From positions 868,001 through 932,000 of the forward strand of contig NZ_CANNDN010000001.1 of the NCBI RefSeq assembly GCF_947503465.1: a stretch of 64,000 nt of DNA. The letters run 5' to 3'. Source of the DNA: an uncultured Tateyamaria sp. (GTDB taxonomy: Bacteria > Pseudomonadota > Alphaproteobacteria > Rhodobacterales > Rhodobacteraceae). Position numbers and translations under genes: made by a program. Each line of letters opens with the position of its first letter. Positions within the stretch are counted from its first letter, which is position 1. Of the stretch, positions 39,605 through 49,410 are shown one piece after another. The notes under the pieces were generated by a model. It made no database searches. It saw only the letters and a program-made list of their open reading frames with translations, and was not told the origin of the DNA.

Positions 39605-40270
39605 TCAGCCCAGCGGCAGCAACGCCCCAACGACGCCCGGAAGGGCCGCGTAGTCATGCAGCAACGCTTCCGGCTCCAACGCTGCCATATCCTCGCCCGA
39701 CGGACCAAAGGTGACGAGGATCGAAGGGACGCCAGCCGCACGTGCCGTGTTGCGGTCGGTGTCACTGTCGCCCACCAGAACGCAGGCGGAGGGGTCTATG
39801 CCCAGCCGCCGGGTCGCTTCGTACAGCGGTTCGGGATCGGGTTTGCGCACCGGCAGCGTGTCGGCACCCACCAGGCTGCCAAAGGCATCGCGCACCCCCA
39901 GATCCTGCATCAGCTGTTCGGCCAGTCCTTCGGGCTTGTTCGTGCAGATGCCGATGGCGTAACCCTGTGCGGACAGGACGGCGATAGCCTCCATTGTGCC
40001 GGGGTACAGCGTCGTTCGGCTTGAGATGTCGGCCCCGTAGGCTTCCAGAAGAACGGGATAGTAGCGATCAATCACCGCCTCATCCATGCGCCCCATACGC
40101 GTCAGTCCTGTGCGCAGCATCATGCGCCCACCGCGCAACGCCACGCCCGCATCCCCCGGGCCCAGCACATCGCCCAGCCCCATGTCGCGGAAACAGTGGT
40201 TGGCCGCCGCCAACAGGTCGCCGCTGGTGTCCGCCAACGTGCCGTCCAGATCGAAAATCACCGCTGCCAT
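39605..40270 (-). CDS. gph: Phosphoglycolate phosphatase-like HAD hydrolase
   Basis: 221 aa from the ATG at 40270 with AAGGGG upstream. HAD motif I VIFDLDGTLADTSGDL, motif II ICTNKP, motif III Lys in PVRKPDPEPLYEA, motif IV VLVGDSDTDRNTARAAG. The helical cap after motif I is the Gph type; Gph removes phosphate from 2-phosphoglycolate formed in DNA repair or by photorespiration-like side reactions. Divergent from glmU across 138 bases. Confidence 0.87.
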   Translation of the reverse strand: MAAVIFDLDGTLADTSGDLLAAANHCFRDMGLGDVLGPGDAGVALRGGRMMLRTGLTRMGRMDEAVIDRYYPVLLEAYGADISSRTTLYPGTMEAIAVLSAQGYAIGICTNKPEGLAEQLMQDLGVRDAFGSLVGADTLPVRKPDPEPLYEATRRLGIDPSACVLVGDSDTDRNTARAAGVPSILVTFGPSGEDMAALEPEALLHDYAALPGVVGALLPLG

Positions 40271-40351
40271 GTCTGCCCCTTGCTGACGTGCTGTGGCGGA
40301 TGCCCGCCTGTTCCTGTTGCAAGTCGAAACCATGTTTGATGGCCCGCCCGC

Positions 40352-40379
40352 TTGCGCCTTTGCGCCCAGCGGATAAACA
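40352..40379 (+). promoter_or_regulatory. Candidate glmU promoter
   Basis: TTGCGC (40352-40357), 16 bases, then TAAACA (40374-40379), about 30 bases before the glmU ATG. The -35 box matches well in its first four positions, the -10 box only partly. No alternative of better quality is seen in the divergent gap. Confidence 0.33.
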
Positions 40380-40408
40380 GGGCGGCATAAAAAGACAAAG
40401 AGAAAGCC

Positions 40409-41764
40409 ATGAGCGTTGCACTGATCATCCTGGCCGCGGGCAAGGGCACACGGATGAAATCGGACCTGCCGAAGGTTCTTCACCCCATTGCCGGCGCACC
40501 GATGCTGCACCACGCCCTGCGGGCGGCCACGGTTCTCGAACCTGCGCATACCATCGTGGTGGCAGGCCATGGCAGCGACCAGGTGCGCGCTGCCGCCGTC
40601 GCGTACGACCCCGATGTTCAGGTGGTCCTGCAGGACAAGCAGATGGGCACCGGCCACGCCGTGGACCAGGCGCGCGCGGCCTTGCAGGGCTTTGACGGGG
40701 ACGTGGTTGTCCTGTTCGGTGACACCCCGTTTCTGCAACCGGACACCTTGACCCGCATGATCGAGGCCCGGCGCACCCATGATGTTGTTGTGCTAGGCTT
40801 TGATATCGCAGAGGTCCAGCCGCGGTATGGCCGGTTGGTCATGGACGGCGACCGGTTGGTCAAAATCGTCGAATACAAGGACGCGACCGAGGACGAACGC
40901 GCGATCCGCTTTACCAACAGTGGTCTGATGGCCTGCGACGCCAAGATCCTGTTCGAGGTGCTGTCCGAGGTCACGAATGACAACGCATCCGGTGAATATT
41001 ACCTCACTGCGGTTCCCGAACTGGCGAACGCACGCGGGTTGAACGTTACCGCCGTGAAATGTGACGAGGCGGAAACGCTTGGCATCGACAGCCGTGCAAA
41101 CCTGGCAGACGCCGAAGCGATCTTTCAGAAGGCCGCCCGCCGCGCGCTGTTGGACAGCGGTGTCAGCATGGTGGCGCCGGACACGGTGTTTCTGTCTTTT
41201 GACACCGTGATCGGGCGTGACGCGCTGATCGAGCCGAACGTGGTGTTTGGCCCCGGCGTCACCGTCGAAAGCGGCGCAACGATCCGCGCCTTTTCCCATC
41301 TTGAGGGCTGCCACGTGTCGCGCGGTGCCATCGTTGGCCCCTATGCCCGCCTGCGCCCGGGTGCGGAACTGGCCGAGGACGTGCGCATCGGCAACTTCGT
41401 CGAGATCAAGAATGCGACCCTGGCAGAAGGGGCCAAGGTCAATCACCTGTCCTATATCGGTGACGCGACGATTGGCGAGGCAAGCAATATCGGCGCTGGT
41501 ACGATCACCTGCAACTATGACGGCGTGATGAAGCACCGGACCCAGATCGGCGCGCGCGCCTTTATCGGGTCAAACACGATGCTGGTCGCCCCTGTCTCGG
41601 TCGGCGATGAGGCGATGACCGGGTCCGGTTCGGTCATCACGTCGGATGTGGATGATGGCGCGTTGGCCATTGCCCGCGCCCCGCAGGTCGAAAAACCGGG
41701 CATGGCCCGCAAGCTTTTTGAGATGTTGAAGGCCAAAAAGGCCCGTATGAGCAGAGGCAGCTAA
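40409..41764 (+). CDS. glmU: Bifunctional N-acetylglucosamine-1-phosphate uridyltransferase / glucosamine-1-phosphate acetyltransferase
   Basis: 451 aa. Makes UDP-GlcNAc for peptidoglycan and lipopolysaccharide. N-terminal pyrophosphorylase: LIILAAGKGTRMKSDLPKVL; QMGTGHAV; GDTPFL. C-terminal left-handed beta-helix acetyltransferase: NVVFGPGVTVESGATIRAFS, HLSYIGDATIGEASNIGAGT, NYDGVMKHRTQIG. Its stop is immediately followed by the glmS ATG, so both enzymes of amino-sugar synthesis are co-expressed. Confidence 0.97.
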   Translation: MSVALIILAAGKGTRMKSDLPKVLHPIAGAPMLHHALRAATVLEPAHTIVVAGHGSDQVRAAAVAYDPDVQVVLQDKQMGTGHAVDQARAALQGFDGDVVVLFGDTPFLQPDTLTRMIEARRTHDVVVLGFDIAEVQPRYGRLVMDGDRLVKIVEYKDATEDERAIRFTNSGLMACDAKILFEVLSEVTNDNASGEYYLTAVPELANARGLNVTAVKCDEAETLGIDSRANLADAEAIFQKAARRALLDSGVSMVAPDTVFLSFDTVIGRDALIEPNVVFGPGVTVESGATIRAFSHLEGCHVSRGAIVGPYARLRPGAELAEDVRIGNFVEIKNATLAEGAKVNHLSYIGDATIGEASNIGAGTITCNYDGVMKHRTQIGARAFIGSNTMLVAPVSVGDEAMTGSGSVITSDVDDGALAIARAPQVEKPGMARKLFEMLKAKKARMSRGS

Positions 41765-43585
41765 ATGTGCGGAATTGTAGGTGTTCTGGGCGATCACGAG
41801 GTCGCCCCCATCCTGGTCGAGGCGCTGAAGCGGCTGGAATACCGGGGCTATGACAGCGCGGGCATCGCCACGATCAACGGCGGCGTGCTGGACCGCCGCA
41901 GGGCCGTTGGCAAGCTGGTGAACCTCAGTGATCGGCTGGTGCATGAACCACTGGCCGGCAAGGCCGGGATCGGGCACACCCGCTGGGCCACCCACGGTGC
42001 GCCGACCGAAGGCAATGCGCACCCGCACCGCGCCGGTCCCGTGGCGGTTGTGCACAACGGCATTGTCGAGAATTTTCGCGAATTGCGGGCAGAGCTGGCC
42101 GAGGCAGGCATTGGTTTTGAAACCGACACGGACACCGAGACCGTGGCGTTGCTGACCCACCACCATATGCAGGAAGGCATGAACGCGGTTGCGGCCGCGT
42201 TTGCCACCATCGACCGCCTTGAGGGTGCCTTTGCCCTCGCGTTCCTGTTTGATGGTGAGGATGACCTGATCGTGGCTGCCCGCAAGGGATCACCCCTCGC
42301 CATCGGGCATGGCGACGGGGAAATGTTCGTGGGTTCTGACGCAATCGCGCTTGCACCGCTGACGGACCGGATCACCTATCTCGAGGAAGGCGACCGCGCT
42401 GTTGTGACCCGTGCCGGGGTCGAGATCCGGGACGCGAACGGCAGCCTTGCCAACCGGGCCGTGCGCCAGATCCAGGTGGATGCCGCCCGCGTGGACAAGG
42501 CCGGGCACAAGCATTTCATGGCCAAGGAAATCGCCGAACAACCCGCTGTGCTGAACACGACCCTCGTGAACTACCTGGGCAGCGACGGCCAGATCACCCT
42601 GCCCGATCCCGGTATCGATTTTACCGCCATCGACCGCGTGACCATGGTGGCCTGCGGCACGGCCTACTATGCCTGCCTGACAGCAAAGTACTGGTTCGAA
42701 CAAGTGGCGCGCCTGCCGGTCGAAGTCGATGTGGCGTCCGAATTCCGCTACCGTGAACCGCCTATTCCGGGCCGCACCCTTGCCCTGTTTGTCAGCCAAT
42801 CCGGAGAGACAGCCGACACCCTGGCCGCTCTGCGCTATTGTGAGGGCAAGGCCGACAAGATCGTGTCGGTGATCAATGTTCCCGAAAGTTCGATCGCGCG
42901 CGAAAGTGATCTGGCCCTGCCCATCCATGCGGGAGTTGAGGTGGGCGTGGCGTCAACCAAGGCATTCACCTGTCAGTTGACCGTTCTGCTGATGCTGGCC
43001 CTGCGTGCCGCACGGGACCGGGGCGAGATCGACGCGGCCCGGTTTGCGGATCACGTGTCCGCGTTGCGCGGATTGCCGGCCCTGATGACCCATGGCATCG
43101 ACCGCAGCGCGGCGATGCAGCGCACCGCGCGCAAGCTGGCCGAAGCCCGCGACATTCTGTTTCTGGGCCGCGGCGTGATGTATCCCCTGGCCCTTGAAGG
43201 TGCGCTTAAACTAAAGGAAATCAGCTATATACACGCCGAAGCGTATGCATCAGGCGAACTGAAGCATGGACCCATCGCCTTGATCGACAAGCATGTGCCC
43301 GTGGTTGTCATGGCGCCCAAGGACGGTCTTTTCGACAAGACGGTGTCGAACATGCAAGAGGTCATGGCGCGCAAAGGCAAGGTGGTTCTGGTGTCCAACG
43401 CGGCAGGCATAGCCGAGGCGGGCGACGGTGTCTGGGAAGAGATCGCAATGCCGGATTGCCCCGACATCGTGGCCCCGATCCTCTATGCTTTGCCCGCGCA
43501 GCTTTTGGCCTATCACACCGCTGTAGCCAAGGGCACGGATGTGGACCAGCCCCGCAACCTGGCCAAGTCCGTGACCGTGGAATGA
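41765..43585 (+). CDS. glmS: Glutamine--fructose-6-phosphate aminotransferase
   Basis: 606 aa. N-terminal glutaminase with the catalytic Cys right after Met (MCGIVGVLGDHEV), HTRWATHGAPTEGNAHPH and GIVENF; C-terminal isomerase with two SIS domains (VACGTAYYACLTAKYW, SQSGETADTLAALRYC, EVGVASTKAFTCQLT) and the C-terminal DQPRNLAKSVTVE. Produces glucosamine-6-phosphate, the first amino sugar. Its TGA overlaps the next gene's ATG. Confidence 0.98.
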   Translation: MCGIVGVLGDHEVAPILVEALKRLEYRGYDSAGIATINGGVLDRRRAVGKLVNLSDRLVHEPLAGKAGIGHTRWATHGAPTEGNAHPHRAGPVAVVHNGIVENFRELRAELAEAGIGFETDTDTETVALLTHHHMQEGMNAVAAAFATIDRLEGAFALAFLFDGEDDLIVAARKGSPLAIGHGDGEMFVGSDAIALAPLTDRITYLEEGDRAVVTRAGVEIRDANGSLANRAVRQIQVDAARVDKAGHKHFMAKEIAEQPAVLNTTLVNYLGSDGQITLPDPGIDFTAIDRVTMVACGTAYYACLTAKYWFEQVARLPVEVDVASEFRYREPPIPGRTLALFVSQSGETADTLAALRYCEGKADKIVSVINVPESSIARESDLALPIHAGVEVGVASTKAFTCQLTVLLMLALRAARDRGEIDAARFADHVSALRGLPALMTHGIDRSAAMQRTARKLAEARDILFLGRGVMYPLALEGALKLKEISYIHAEAYASGELKHGPIALIDKHVPVVVMAPKDGLFDKTVSNMQEVMARKGKVVLVSNAAGIAEAGDGVWEEIAMPDCPDIVAPILYALPAQLLAYHTAVAKGTDVDQPRNLAKSVTVE

Positions 43586-44256
43586 CACCTGATGACGCAT
43601 TGGCCCAGATCCGCGCACATGCGGATGCAGATCGCGCCAAAGGGGCAAAGGCGTATCACAAGTCGGACCGGCTGCATCTGGGTGTGCCGAACCCGGTTCT
43701 GAATGACCTGACAAAAGCATGGCGCCAAAGCCTGGATGTTCCACGCCGCGTGGCGCTGGCCGATGGGCTTTGGCAAACAGACATCTACGAAGGGCGGGTG
43801 GCGGCGGCCAAGCTGCTGACGCAGGCCCGTATCCGCCCCGATGATGCGGCATGGGGCCTGATCGCATCCTGGGTGCCCGATTTCGACAGCTGGGCCATTG
43901 CCGATCACGCCTGCATGGCGGGGCAAAAACGGCTGGTGGCTGATCCTGCACGCCTTGACATGGTCGGAAGTTGGACAACGTCCGAGCATATGTGGACGCG
44001 CCGGGCGGCGTTGGTCATCACCCTGCCCTGGACCAAACAGAACAATCCGAAACCGCTCGACATCACGATCCGGGATCGGGTGCTGGGATGGGCCGCGACC
44101 TATGTGCCCGACCACACATGGTTCATTCAAAAGGCAATTGCCTGGTGGCTGCGAGAATTGTCAAAGCATGACGCACCGCGCGCCACCGCGTTTCTGGAGG
44201 CGCATGGCGCTGCGATGAAACCCTTCGCGGTCAGGGAGGCGCGCAAGTACCTGTAG
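43582..44256 (+). CDS. DNA alkylation repair (AlkD-like) HEAT-repeat protein
   Basis: 224 aa. The ATG at 43582 overlaps the glmS stop (ATGA). Features of the AlkC/AlkD superfamily: HKSDRLHLGVPNPVLNDLTK, EGRVAAAKLLTQ, ISSW-like WVPDFDSWAIADHACM and the C-terminal KPFAVREARKYL; repeats of two-helix HEAT units are evident. AlkD is a glycosylase for alkylated bases. The association with amino-sugar genes looks incidental, though coupled translation is striking. Confidence 0.86.
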   Translation: MTPDDALAQIRAHADADRAKGAKAYHKSDRLHLGVPNPVLNDLTKAWRQSLDVPRRVALADGLWQTDIYEGRVAAAKLLTQARIRPDDAAWGLIASWVPDFDSWAIADHACMAGQKRLVADPARLDMVGSWTTSEHMWTRRAALVITLPWTKQNNPKPLDITIRDRVLGWAATYVPDHTWFIQKAIAWWLRELSKHDAPRATAFLEAHGAAMKPFAVREARKYL

Positions 44257-44303
44257 CCGGGCATTGTGCCTTTGCGCCTTGGGTCATCCGTATCGGAACG
44301 CCG

Positions 44304-44765
44304 CTACCCGGCAAACACATCGACCTCGGGCAATCCGGTCAGGGGCGCCCCCAGCGCCTGCATGGCCGCCAGTGACAAGCGGCTGCCTGCCGTGTCGGGC
44401 CCTTCGATCGGGATCAGGGTCACGTCCACCGTCGTATTTGTTTGCGCATAGTAGACGCGGCCCCGCTGTTCCGCCGTCACAAGCGGGGTCTTGAGCCACA
44501 GCCCCGGTTCGGCAGCATTGCCCAGCGACGCAATTGTGCGGCCCAGAGTGCCAACAGACACCTCTGGTGCGGGGGCCGCCGTCGTCTCGTCCTCGGCCGT
44601 GTCGCGCGTATCGGGCGTGTCTACGCCCACATCCCCGGACGCGGGCGGCGGTGTTTCGACCGGCGTCGCTACCGGCTGGCCATCTGGGGTACGAACCGCC
44701 CATTCCGGCAACAGGTCGCACCCAACCAGTACCACGGCACATATACTCAACACCATCCACCGCAT
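44304..44765 (-). CDS. Putative lipoprotein
   Basis: 153 aa from the ATG at 44765, with GAGGGAG 6 bases upstream. Signal [16 protein letters not shown] has lipobox LVGC. A Pro/Thr/Asp-rich linker follows (about residues 25-65), then a compact domain ending [17 protein letters not shown] that includes [20 protein letters not shown]. Similar lipoproteins occur in Rhodobacterales as far as I recall; no function known. Divergent from moaA across 77 bases in which no clear promoter stands out. Confidence 0.75.
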   Translation of the reverse strand: MRWMVLSICAVVLVGCDLLPEWAVRTPDGQPVATPVETPPPASGDVGVDTPDTRDTAEDETTAAPAPEVSVGTLGRTIASLGNAAEPGLWLKTPLVTAEQRGRVYYAQTNTTVDVTLIPIEGPDTAGSRLSLAAMQALGAPLTGLPEVDVFAG

Positions 44766-44842
44766 CTTGCGCTCCCTCGACTTTGGTCGTTTCTGGCCTG
44801 ATCCCCCTTGCAGGGAACCCATACCACGCCTACCACTATCCT

Positions 44843-45850
44843 ATGACCGCTCCTTTGATCGACCCCTTCCAGCGCGCGATTACCTATCTGCGCGTGTCCG
44901 TCACCGACAGGTGCGATTTCCGCTGCGTCTATTGCATGTCGGAAAACATGACCTTTCTGCCGAAGAAAGAGCTTTTGACGCTGGAAGAACTGGATCGCAT
45001 GTGTTCGACCTTTGTGGGTCTGGGCGTTGAAAAGCTGCGCATCACCGGCGGCGAACCTCTGGTTCGGCGGGACATCATGACCTTTTTCAACGGTATGGGA
45101 CGGCATCTTGACGCGGGCACACTCAAGGAACTGACGCTGACGACCAATGGCAGCCAACTCGAACGCTTTGCCAAGGATCTGTATGCAGCGGGCGTGCGCC
45201 GCGTGAACGTGTCGCTGGACACGCTGGACGAACAGAAATTCGCCGACATCACGCGGTGGGGTCGCCTGCCCCAGGTTTTGCGCGGCATTGATGCGGCACA
45301 GGCGGCAGGATTACGGATCAAGATCAATGCCGTCGCCCTGAAGGGCTTTAACGAAGACGAATTGCCGACCATCACGCAGTGGTGCGCCGAACGCGATATG
45401 GACCTGACCTGGATCGAGGTCATGCCCATGGGCGACATCGGGAATGAAGACCGATTGGGCCAGTACTGGTCCCTGAAGGATGTGCGCGCGCGCTATGCCG
45501 ACCACTACACCGTGACCGATCTGGCAGAGCGCACAGGCGGCCCGGCCCGTTACGTGCGGCTGGAGGAGACGGGTCAGAAGATCGGCTTCATCACACCGCT
45601 CAGCCACAATTTCTGCGAAAGCTGCAACCGCGTGCGCATCACCTGCACGGGCGAGATCTACATGTGCCTCGGTCAGGAAGACATGGCCGACCTGCGGGCA
45701 CCGCTGCGCGCCCATCCGGACGACAACACCCCCCTCGAAGAGGCCATTCGCGCGGCTATCCGGCTCAAGCCCAAGGGGCACGATTTCGATTATTCCCGTC
45801 AAAAGCTGGATGGGCAGATGCCCCGGCACATGAGCCATACAGGCGGCTGA
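44843..45850 (+). CDS. moaA: GTP 3',8-cyclase (molybdenum cofactor synthesis protein A)
   Basis: 335 aa from the ATG at 44843; the open frame upstream overlaps the lipoprotein gene on the other strand. Radical SAM enzyme making the precursor of cyclic pyranopterin monophosphate. Motif [14 protein letters not shown] (CxxxCxxC), the SAM glycine motif ITGGEPL, and the second cluster [21 protein letters not shown]-terminal Gly-Gly (SHTGG) required for activity is present. Other moa genes are not in the window. Confidence 0.97.
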   Translation: MTAPLIDPFQRAITYLRVSVTDRCDFRCVYCMSENMTFLPKKELLTLEELDRMCSTFVGLGVEKLRITGGEPLVRRDIMTFFNGMGRHLDAGTLKELTLTTNGSQLERFAKDLYAAGVRRVNVSLDTLDEQKFADITRWGRLPQVLRGIDAAQAAGLRIKINAVALKGFNEDELPTITQWCAERDMDLTWIEVMPMGDIGNEDRLGQYWSLKDVRARYADHYTVTDLAERTGGPARYVRLEETGQKIGFITPLSHNFCESCNRVRITCTGEIYMCLGQEDMADLRAPLRAHPDDNTPLEEAIRAAIRLKPKGHDFDYSRQKLDGQMPRHMSHTGG

Positions 45851-45856
45851 CACCTC

Positions 45857-47152
45857 ATGCGGCCCACGGCCCTGTTTCAGTTCTATCGCATGCTCAGCAC
45901 AATTGCCTTGCCCTTTGCGGCCCGGTCGGCTGTCAACAAGCTGCGCCGCGCAGGCATATCCGTGGACCGGGCCCATGAACGGCTGGGGCATGCAACGGCG
46001 CAACGCCCATTGGGGCCGTTGATCTGGGTGCATGGCGCTTCAGTGGGTGAGGCAAAATCCGTCTTGCCCCTCTTGTCGCGTATGCGCGCGGTGTCGCCCG
46101 GCACGCAGGTTCTTTTGACCTCTGGCACCGCGACCTCGGCCGAGGCGGTTGCGCCGCGTCTGCCAGATGGCGTGATCCACCAGTTCAGCCCGCTTGATGG
46201 CACCGGTCCGCTGAACCGTTTTCTGGACCGCTGGCGCCCTGATCTGTGCGTGCTGGTCGAATCCGAACTCTGGCCCAACCTGCTGGACCTGTGCGCGCGC
46301 CGGGACGTGCCAATCGCCCTCTTGAATGCCCGCCTGTCAGATCGCAGCGCCGAAGGCTGGAGGAATTTTCCCGCGACTGCCACCTATGTTCTGCGCGGCA
46401 TCGCCTGGGCGCATTGCCAGGATCGGCGCAGCCGCGATCACTTGCGCGCCATGGGGCTGAGCAGTGCGGAGCAAGGCACCAACCTGAAATCCATCCTGGG
46501 TGCGCCGCGCGTGACCGCGCAGGCGCTGGATGCGGCCCACAACGCCCTGGGCGGACGGCCCGTGTGGGTTGCTGCATCCACCCATCCCGGAGAAGAGGGA
46601 CAGGTGCTTGCAGCGCACAAGGCCCTTCTGGCGGATCATCCGACCTTGTGTTTGATCCTGGTCCCGCGCCACCCGGAGCGCGCAGATGATATCCTGACGC
46701 TGATCAGAGGCGCGGGACTGAGCGTCGCACAGCGCAGTGCGGGGGCTGACATGTCGGAGGGTGCCCAAGTCTATCTTGCCGATACGATGGGTGAAACTGA
46801 TCTCTGGTATGCGCTGAGCCCCATCGTTTTTCTGGGCGGATCCTTTACCGATGTCGGCGGCCATACCCCGTTCGAACCGGCAGCGGCCCATACTGCCATC
46901 CTGCACGGACCGCATTACGCGAACTTTGCCGAAGCATACGCCGCCTTCCAGATGCGGGATGCAAGCCTTCAGGTGACAGACGGCGCCGCCCTTGGCACCG
47001 CCGTGGGTGATCTATTGACGCATCCCAGTCGCGCCGCACAACTGGCAGGCAATGCCCGTCCGCTGGCCCCGACAGGAACCGAGGCACTGGACGCGATCGC
47101 GCAGCGCCTCTTTTCGCTGATGGATGAGAACGGTATGGACCGACATGCCTGA
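45857..47152 (+). CDS. waaA: 3-deoxy-D-manno-octulosonic acid transferase
   Basis: 431 aa. Adds Kdo to lipid A at the cytoplasmic face of the inner membrane. Seen: PLIWVHGASVGEAKSVLPLL (conserved Glu base), LLTSGTATSAEA, VESELWPNLLDLCARRDVP, NARLSDRSAEGW, AASTHPGEEG, and the nucleotide-sugar site region GGSFTDVGGHTPFEPAA. N-terminal hydrophobic anchor is short. Begins 6 bases after moaA; its stop lies inside the start of the glycosyltransferase gene. Confidence 0.95.
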   Translation: MRPTALFQFYRMLSTIALPFAARSAVNKLRRAGISVDRAHERLGHATAQRPLGPLIWVHGASVGEAKSVLPLLSRMRAVSPGTQVLLTSGTATSAEAVAPRLPDGVIHQFSPLDGTGPLNRFLDRWRPDLCVLVESELWPNLLDLCARRDVPIALLNARLSDRSAEGWRNFPATATYVLRGIAWAHCQDRRSRDHLRAMGLSSAEQGTNLKSILGAPRVTAQALDAAHNALGGRPVWVAASTHPGEEGQVLAAHKALLADHPTLCLILVPRHPERADDILTLIRGAGLSVAQRSAGADMSEGAQVYLADTMGETDLWYALSPIVFLGGSFTDVGGHTPFEPAAAHTAILHGPHYANFAEAYAAFQMRDASLQVTDGAALGTAVGDLLTHPSRAAQLAGNARPLAPTGTEALDAIAQRLFSLMDENGMDRHA

Positions 47153-48194
47153 TCTTGCCCAAATCGATGTCATTGCCCCCAATTTCAAACGGCGCCTGTC
47201 AGGGGTCACGGCCACGGTTGCGCGGCTTGTGCCCCTGCAGGCGCAATCCATTGCCATTACAGCCTGTGCGCCCGAGATGCCGAACGAAGTGCCCAATGTG
47301 CATTGGTCCCGGCTGCTAACACTGCCGCGCCATGGCCCGTCGGGCCCACGCGTCTGGCACGCCCGCCGCAATATCGAGATGATTGCCGGCCTCGCCCTGC
47401 GCGGTCTCCTGGGCAAGCGGTTCAAGTTGCTGTTCACATCGGCCAGCCAGCGGCAGCACACCGGGCTGACCAAGGCGTTGATCGCGCGTATGGACGCCGT
47501 GATTGCCACATCGGCAAAGACAGCCGGCTATCTTGAAAGGCCCGCCACCATCATCCATCACGGCATCGACACCGACACCTTCAGCCCGCATTCCGACAAG
47601 GCCGCGCTGCGCCGCACCCTCGGACTGCCAAAGGGGCCGCTCATGGGCTGCTTTGGCCGCATTCGCGCACAGAAGGGCACGGACGTGTTTGTAGATGCGA
47701 TGATCCGGGTGTTGGGAGACCACCCGGACGCCGCGGCCATCGTCATGGGCCGCGCGGTGGACAAGGATCAAGCCTTTCTTGACGATCTCAAGGCGCGTGT
47801 TCAAACCGCCGGTCTGGCCGACAGGCTGCTTTTTCTGCCCGAAGTGCCCGTGTGGGAAACACCCCGCTTCTATCAGGCGCTCGACATCTATATCGCGCCG
47901 CAACGCTGGGAGGGGTTTGGCCTCACCCCGCTTGAGGCCATGGCCTGTGGCGCACCCGCTATCGCCACCCGCGTCGGTGCGTTCGAAGAGCTGATCACCG
48001 AGGGCGCGACCGGCACCCTGATCGACGCGGGCAACATCGACCAGATGGTCGACGCGACGAACGCCCTGCTGAAAGACCCGGCCACGCTGGCCGCGTGGAG
48101 CACAAGCGCCCGACAGCACATGGTCGACCACTTTCAGCTAAAGCAGGAAGCGGACGCCATTATTGCGATCTACCGCGACCTTCTGGGCCACTGA
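47145..48194 (+). CDS. Glycosyltransferase family 4 protein, probably LPS core
   Basis: 349 aa; the ATG at 47145 overlaps the end of the Kdo transferase gene by 8 bases, a usual coupling. GT-B fold with FKRRLSGVTATVARLVPLQ near the N-terminus, IIHHGIDTDTFSP, MGCFGRIRAQKGTDVFVDAM and the donor-site motif QRWEGFGLTPLEAMACGAPA (EX7E type). Adjacent to waaA and resembling rhizobial LpcC-type mannosyltransferases, it most likely adds the first core sugar onto Kdo; the sugar itself is inferred. Confidence 0.86.
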   Translation: MPDLAQIDVIAPNFKRRLSGVTATVARLVPLQAQSIAITACAPEMPNEVPNVHWSRLLTLPRHGPSGPRVWHARRNIEMIAGLALRGLLGKRFKLLFTSASQRQHTGLTKALIARMDAVIATSAKTAGYLERPATIIHHGIDTDTFSPHSDKAALRRTLGLPKGPLMGCFGRIRAQKGTDVFVDAMIRVLGDHPDAAAIVMGRAVDKDQAFLDDLKARVQTAGLADRLLFLPEVPVWETPRFYQALDIYIAPQRWEGFGLTPLEAMACGAPAIATRVGAFEELITEGATGTLIDAGNIDQMVDATNALLKDPATLAAWSTSARQHMVDHFQLKQEADAIIAIYRDLLGH

Positions 48195-48213
48195 ACCAGC
48201 TGGTGCCGCCCGC

Positions 48214-48229
48214 ACCGCCGCGCGGCGGT
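48214..48229. other. ACCGCCGC/GCGGCGGT palindrome between convergent genes
   Basis: A perfect 16-bp palindrome in the 35-base gap between the stops of the glycosyltransferase (+) and amidohydrolase (-) genes. A transcription-end role for both is possible, but no T-tract exists. Confidence 0.35.
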
Positions 48230-49396
48230 TCAGGACGCAAGCGGCAGGCGCTGCTCGACGATTTCCGCCCACCAGGAACATCCTGCCGGGATCGCCTCGT
48301 CATTGAAGTTGTATTCGGGATGGTGCACCGCCGCGGTATCGCCATTGCCCACAAGGATATAGGCGCCGGGACGTTCTTCGAGCATGAAGGCGAAATCCTC
48401 GCCTCCCATGACCAGCGGCGCTTCTTCGCATTGACCGGACACCGATTGTGCCACGCGGGCCGCAAATTCGGTCTGTTCATCATGGTTGACCATGACCGGA
48501 TAGTTCCGGTTGTACGTGACCCTGGCCACGCCGCCGAACGTGCTGGCGACACCTTCGCAAATCTCGACCACGCGTTTTTCAGCAAGGTCGCGCGCCTCCG
48601 CGCTCATGGTGCGTACCGTGCCCATGATCTGCACCTTCTGCGGGATCACGTTGAAGGCCTTCGAGGATGTCTCGAACGAGGTGATCGACACCACGATCCG
48701 GTCGATGGGATCCGCATTTCGGCTGACAATGGATTGCAGCATGGTCACCGCATGTGACGCCATAAGGGTGGTATCGATGGTCTCTTGCGGCTTTGCGGCA
48801 TGCCCGCCCAGGCCCTCGAACTCAATCTCAAGCAGGTCGGTTGCGGCAAAGAACGGCCCCGGCCGGATCGAGAATTCGCCCACGGGTCGGCCGGGCCAAT
48901 TGTGCATTCCGTAGACCTCGTTGATGCCCCAACGGTCCATCATGCCGTCATTGCACATTTCGCGCCCACCGCCGCCACCTTCTTCGGCGGGTTGAAAGAT
49001 CACCACGACCGTGCCGTCAAAGTTGCGCGTTTCCGACAGGTATTGCGCCGCGCCAAGCAGCATCGCGGTATGGCCGTCATGGCCGCAGGCGTGCATCGCG
49101 TTTGGGGTTTGGGATGCGTACTCGACCCCCGTCTGTTCGTGGATAGGCAGCGCGTCCATATCAGCGCGCAGGCCAACCACCTTGCCCGACCCGTCCGCCT
49201 TGCCCTTGATCACGCCGACAACGCCCGTGCGCCCGATGCCTTCCACCACCTCGTCACAGCCAAAGGCACGCAGCTTCTCAGCGACCAGCGCACTGGTGCG
49301 GTGGGTTTCGAACAGGATTTCCGGGTGCTGGTGGATGTCACGCCGCCAGGCTGTGATGTCGGCGTGCATTTCGGCGAAACGGTTCTTGATCGGCAT
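48230..49396 (-). CDS. M20-family amidohydrolase (1), tandem paralogue
   Basis: 388 aa. Zinc-dependent hydrolase of the IAA-Leu/hippurate/N-acyl-amino-acid group: RRDIHQHPEILFETHRTS, GLRADMDALPIHE, HACGHDGHTAMLLGAAQ, QPAEEGGGGG and C-terminal GGEDFAFML; the dimerisation domain sits at residues about 190-295. Same length as, and highly similar to, the gene just upstream, so a tandem duplication. Cytoplasmic: no signal peptide. It would free amino acids from N-acyl conjugates imported by the neighbouring ABC transporter. Confidence 0.92.
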   Translation of the reverse strand: MPIKNRFAEMHADITAWRRDIHQHPEILFETHRTSALVAEKLRAFGCDEVVEGIGRTGVVGVIKGKADGSGKVVGLRADMDALPIHEQTGVEYASQTPNAMHACGHDGHTAMLLGAAQYLSETRNFDGTVVVIFQPAEEGGGGGREMCNDGMMDRWGINEVYGMHNWPGRPVGEFSIRPGPFFAATDLLEIEFEGLGGHAAKPQETIDTTLMASHAVTMLQSIVSRNADPIDRIVVSITSFETSSKAFNVIPQKVQIMGTVRTMSAEARDLAEKRVVEICEGVASTFGGVARVTYNRNYPVMVNHDEQTEFAARVAQSVSGQCEEAPLVMGGEDFAFMLEERPGAYILVGNGDTAAVHHPEYNFNDEAIPAGCSWWAEIVEQRLPLAS

Positions 49397-49410
49397 GGCG
49401 TGTCCTTTGG

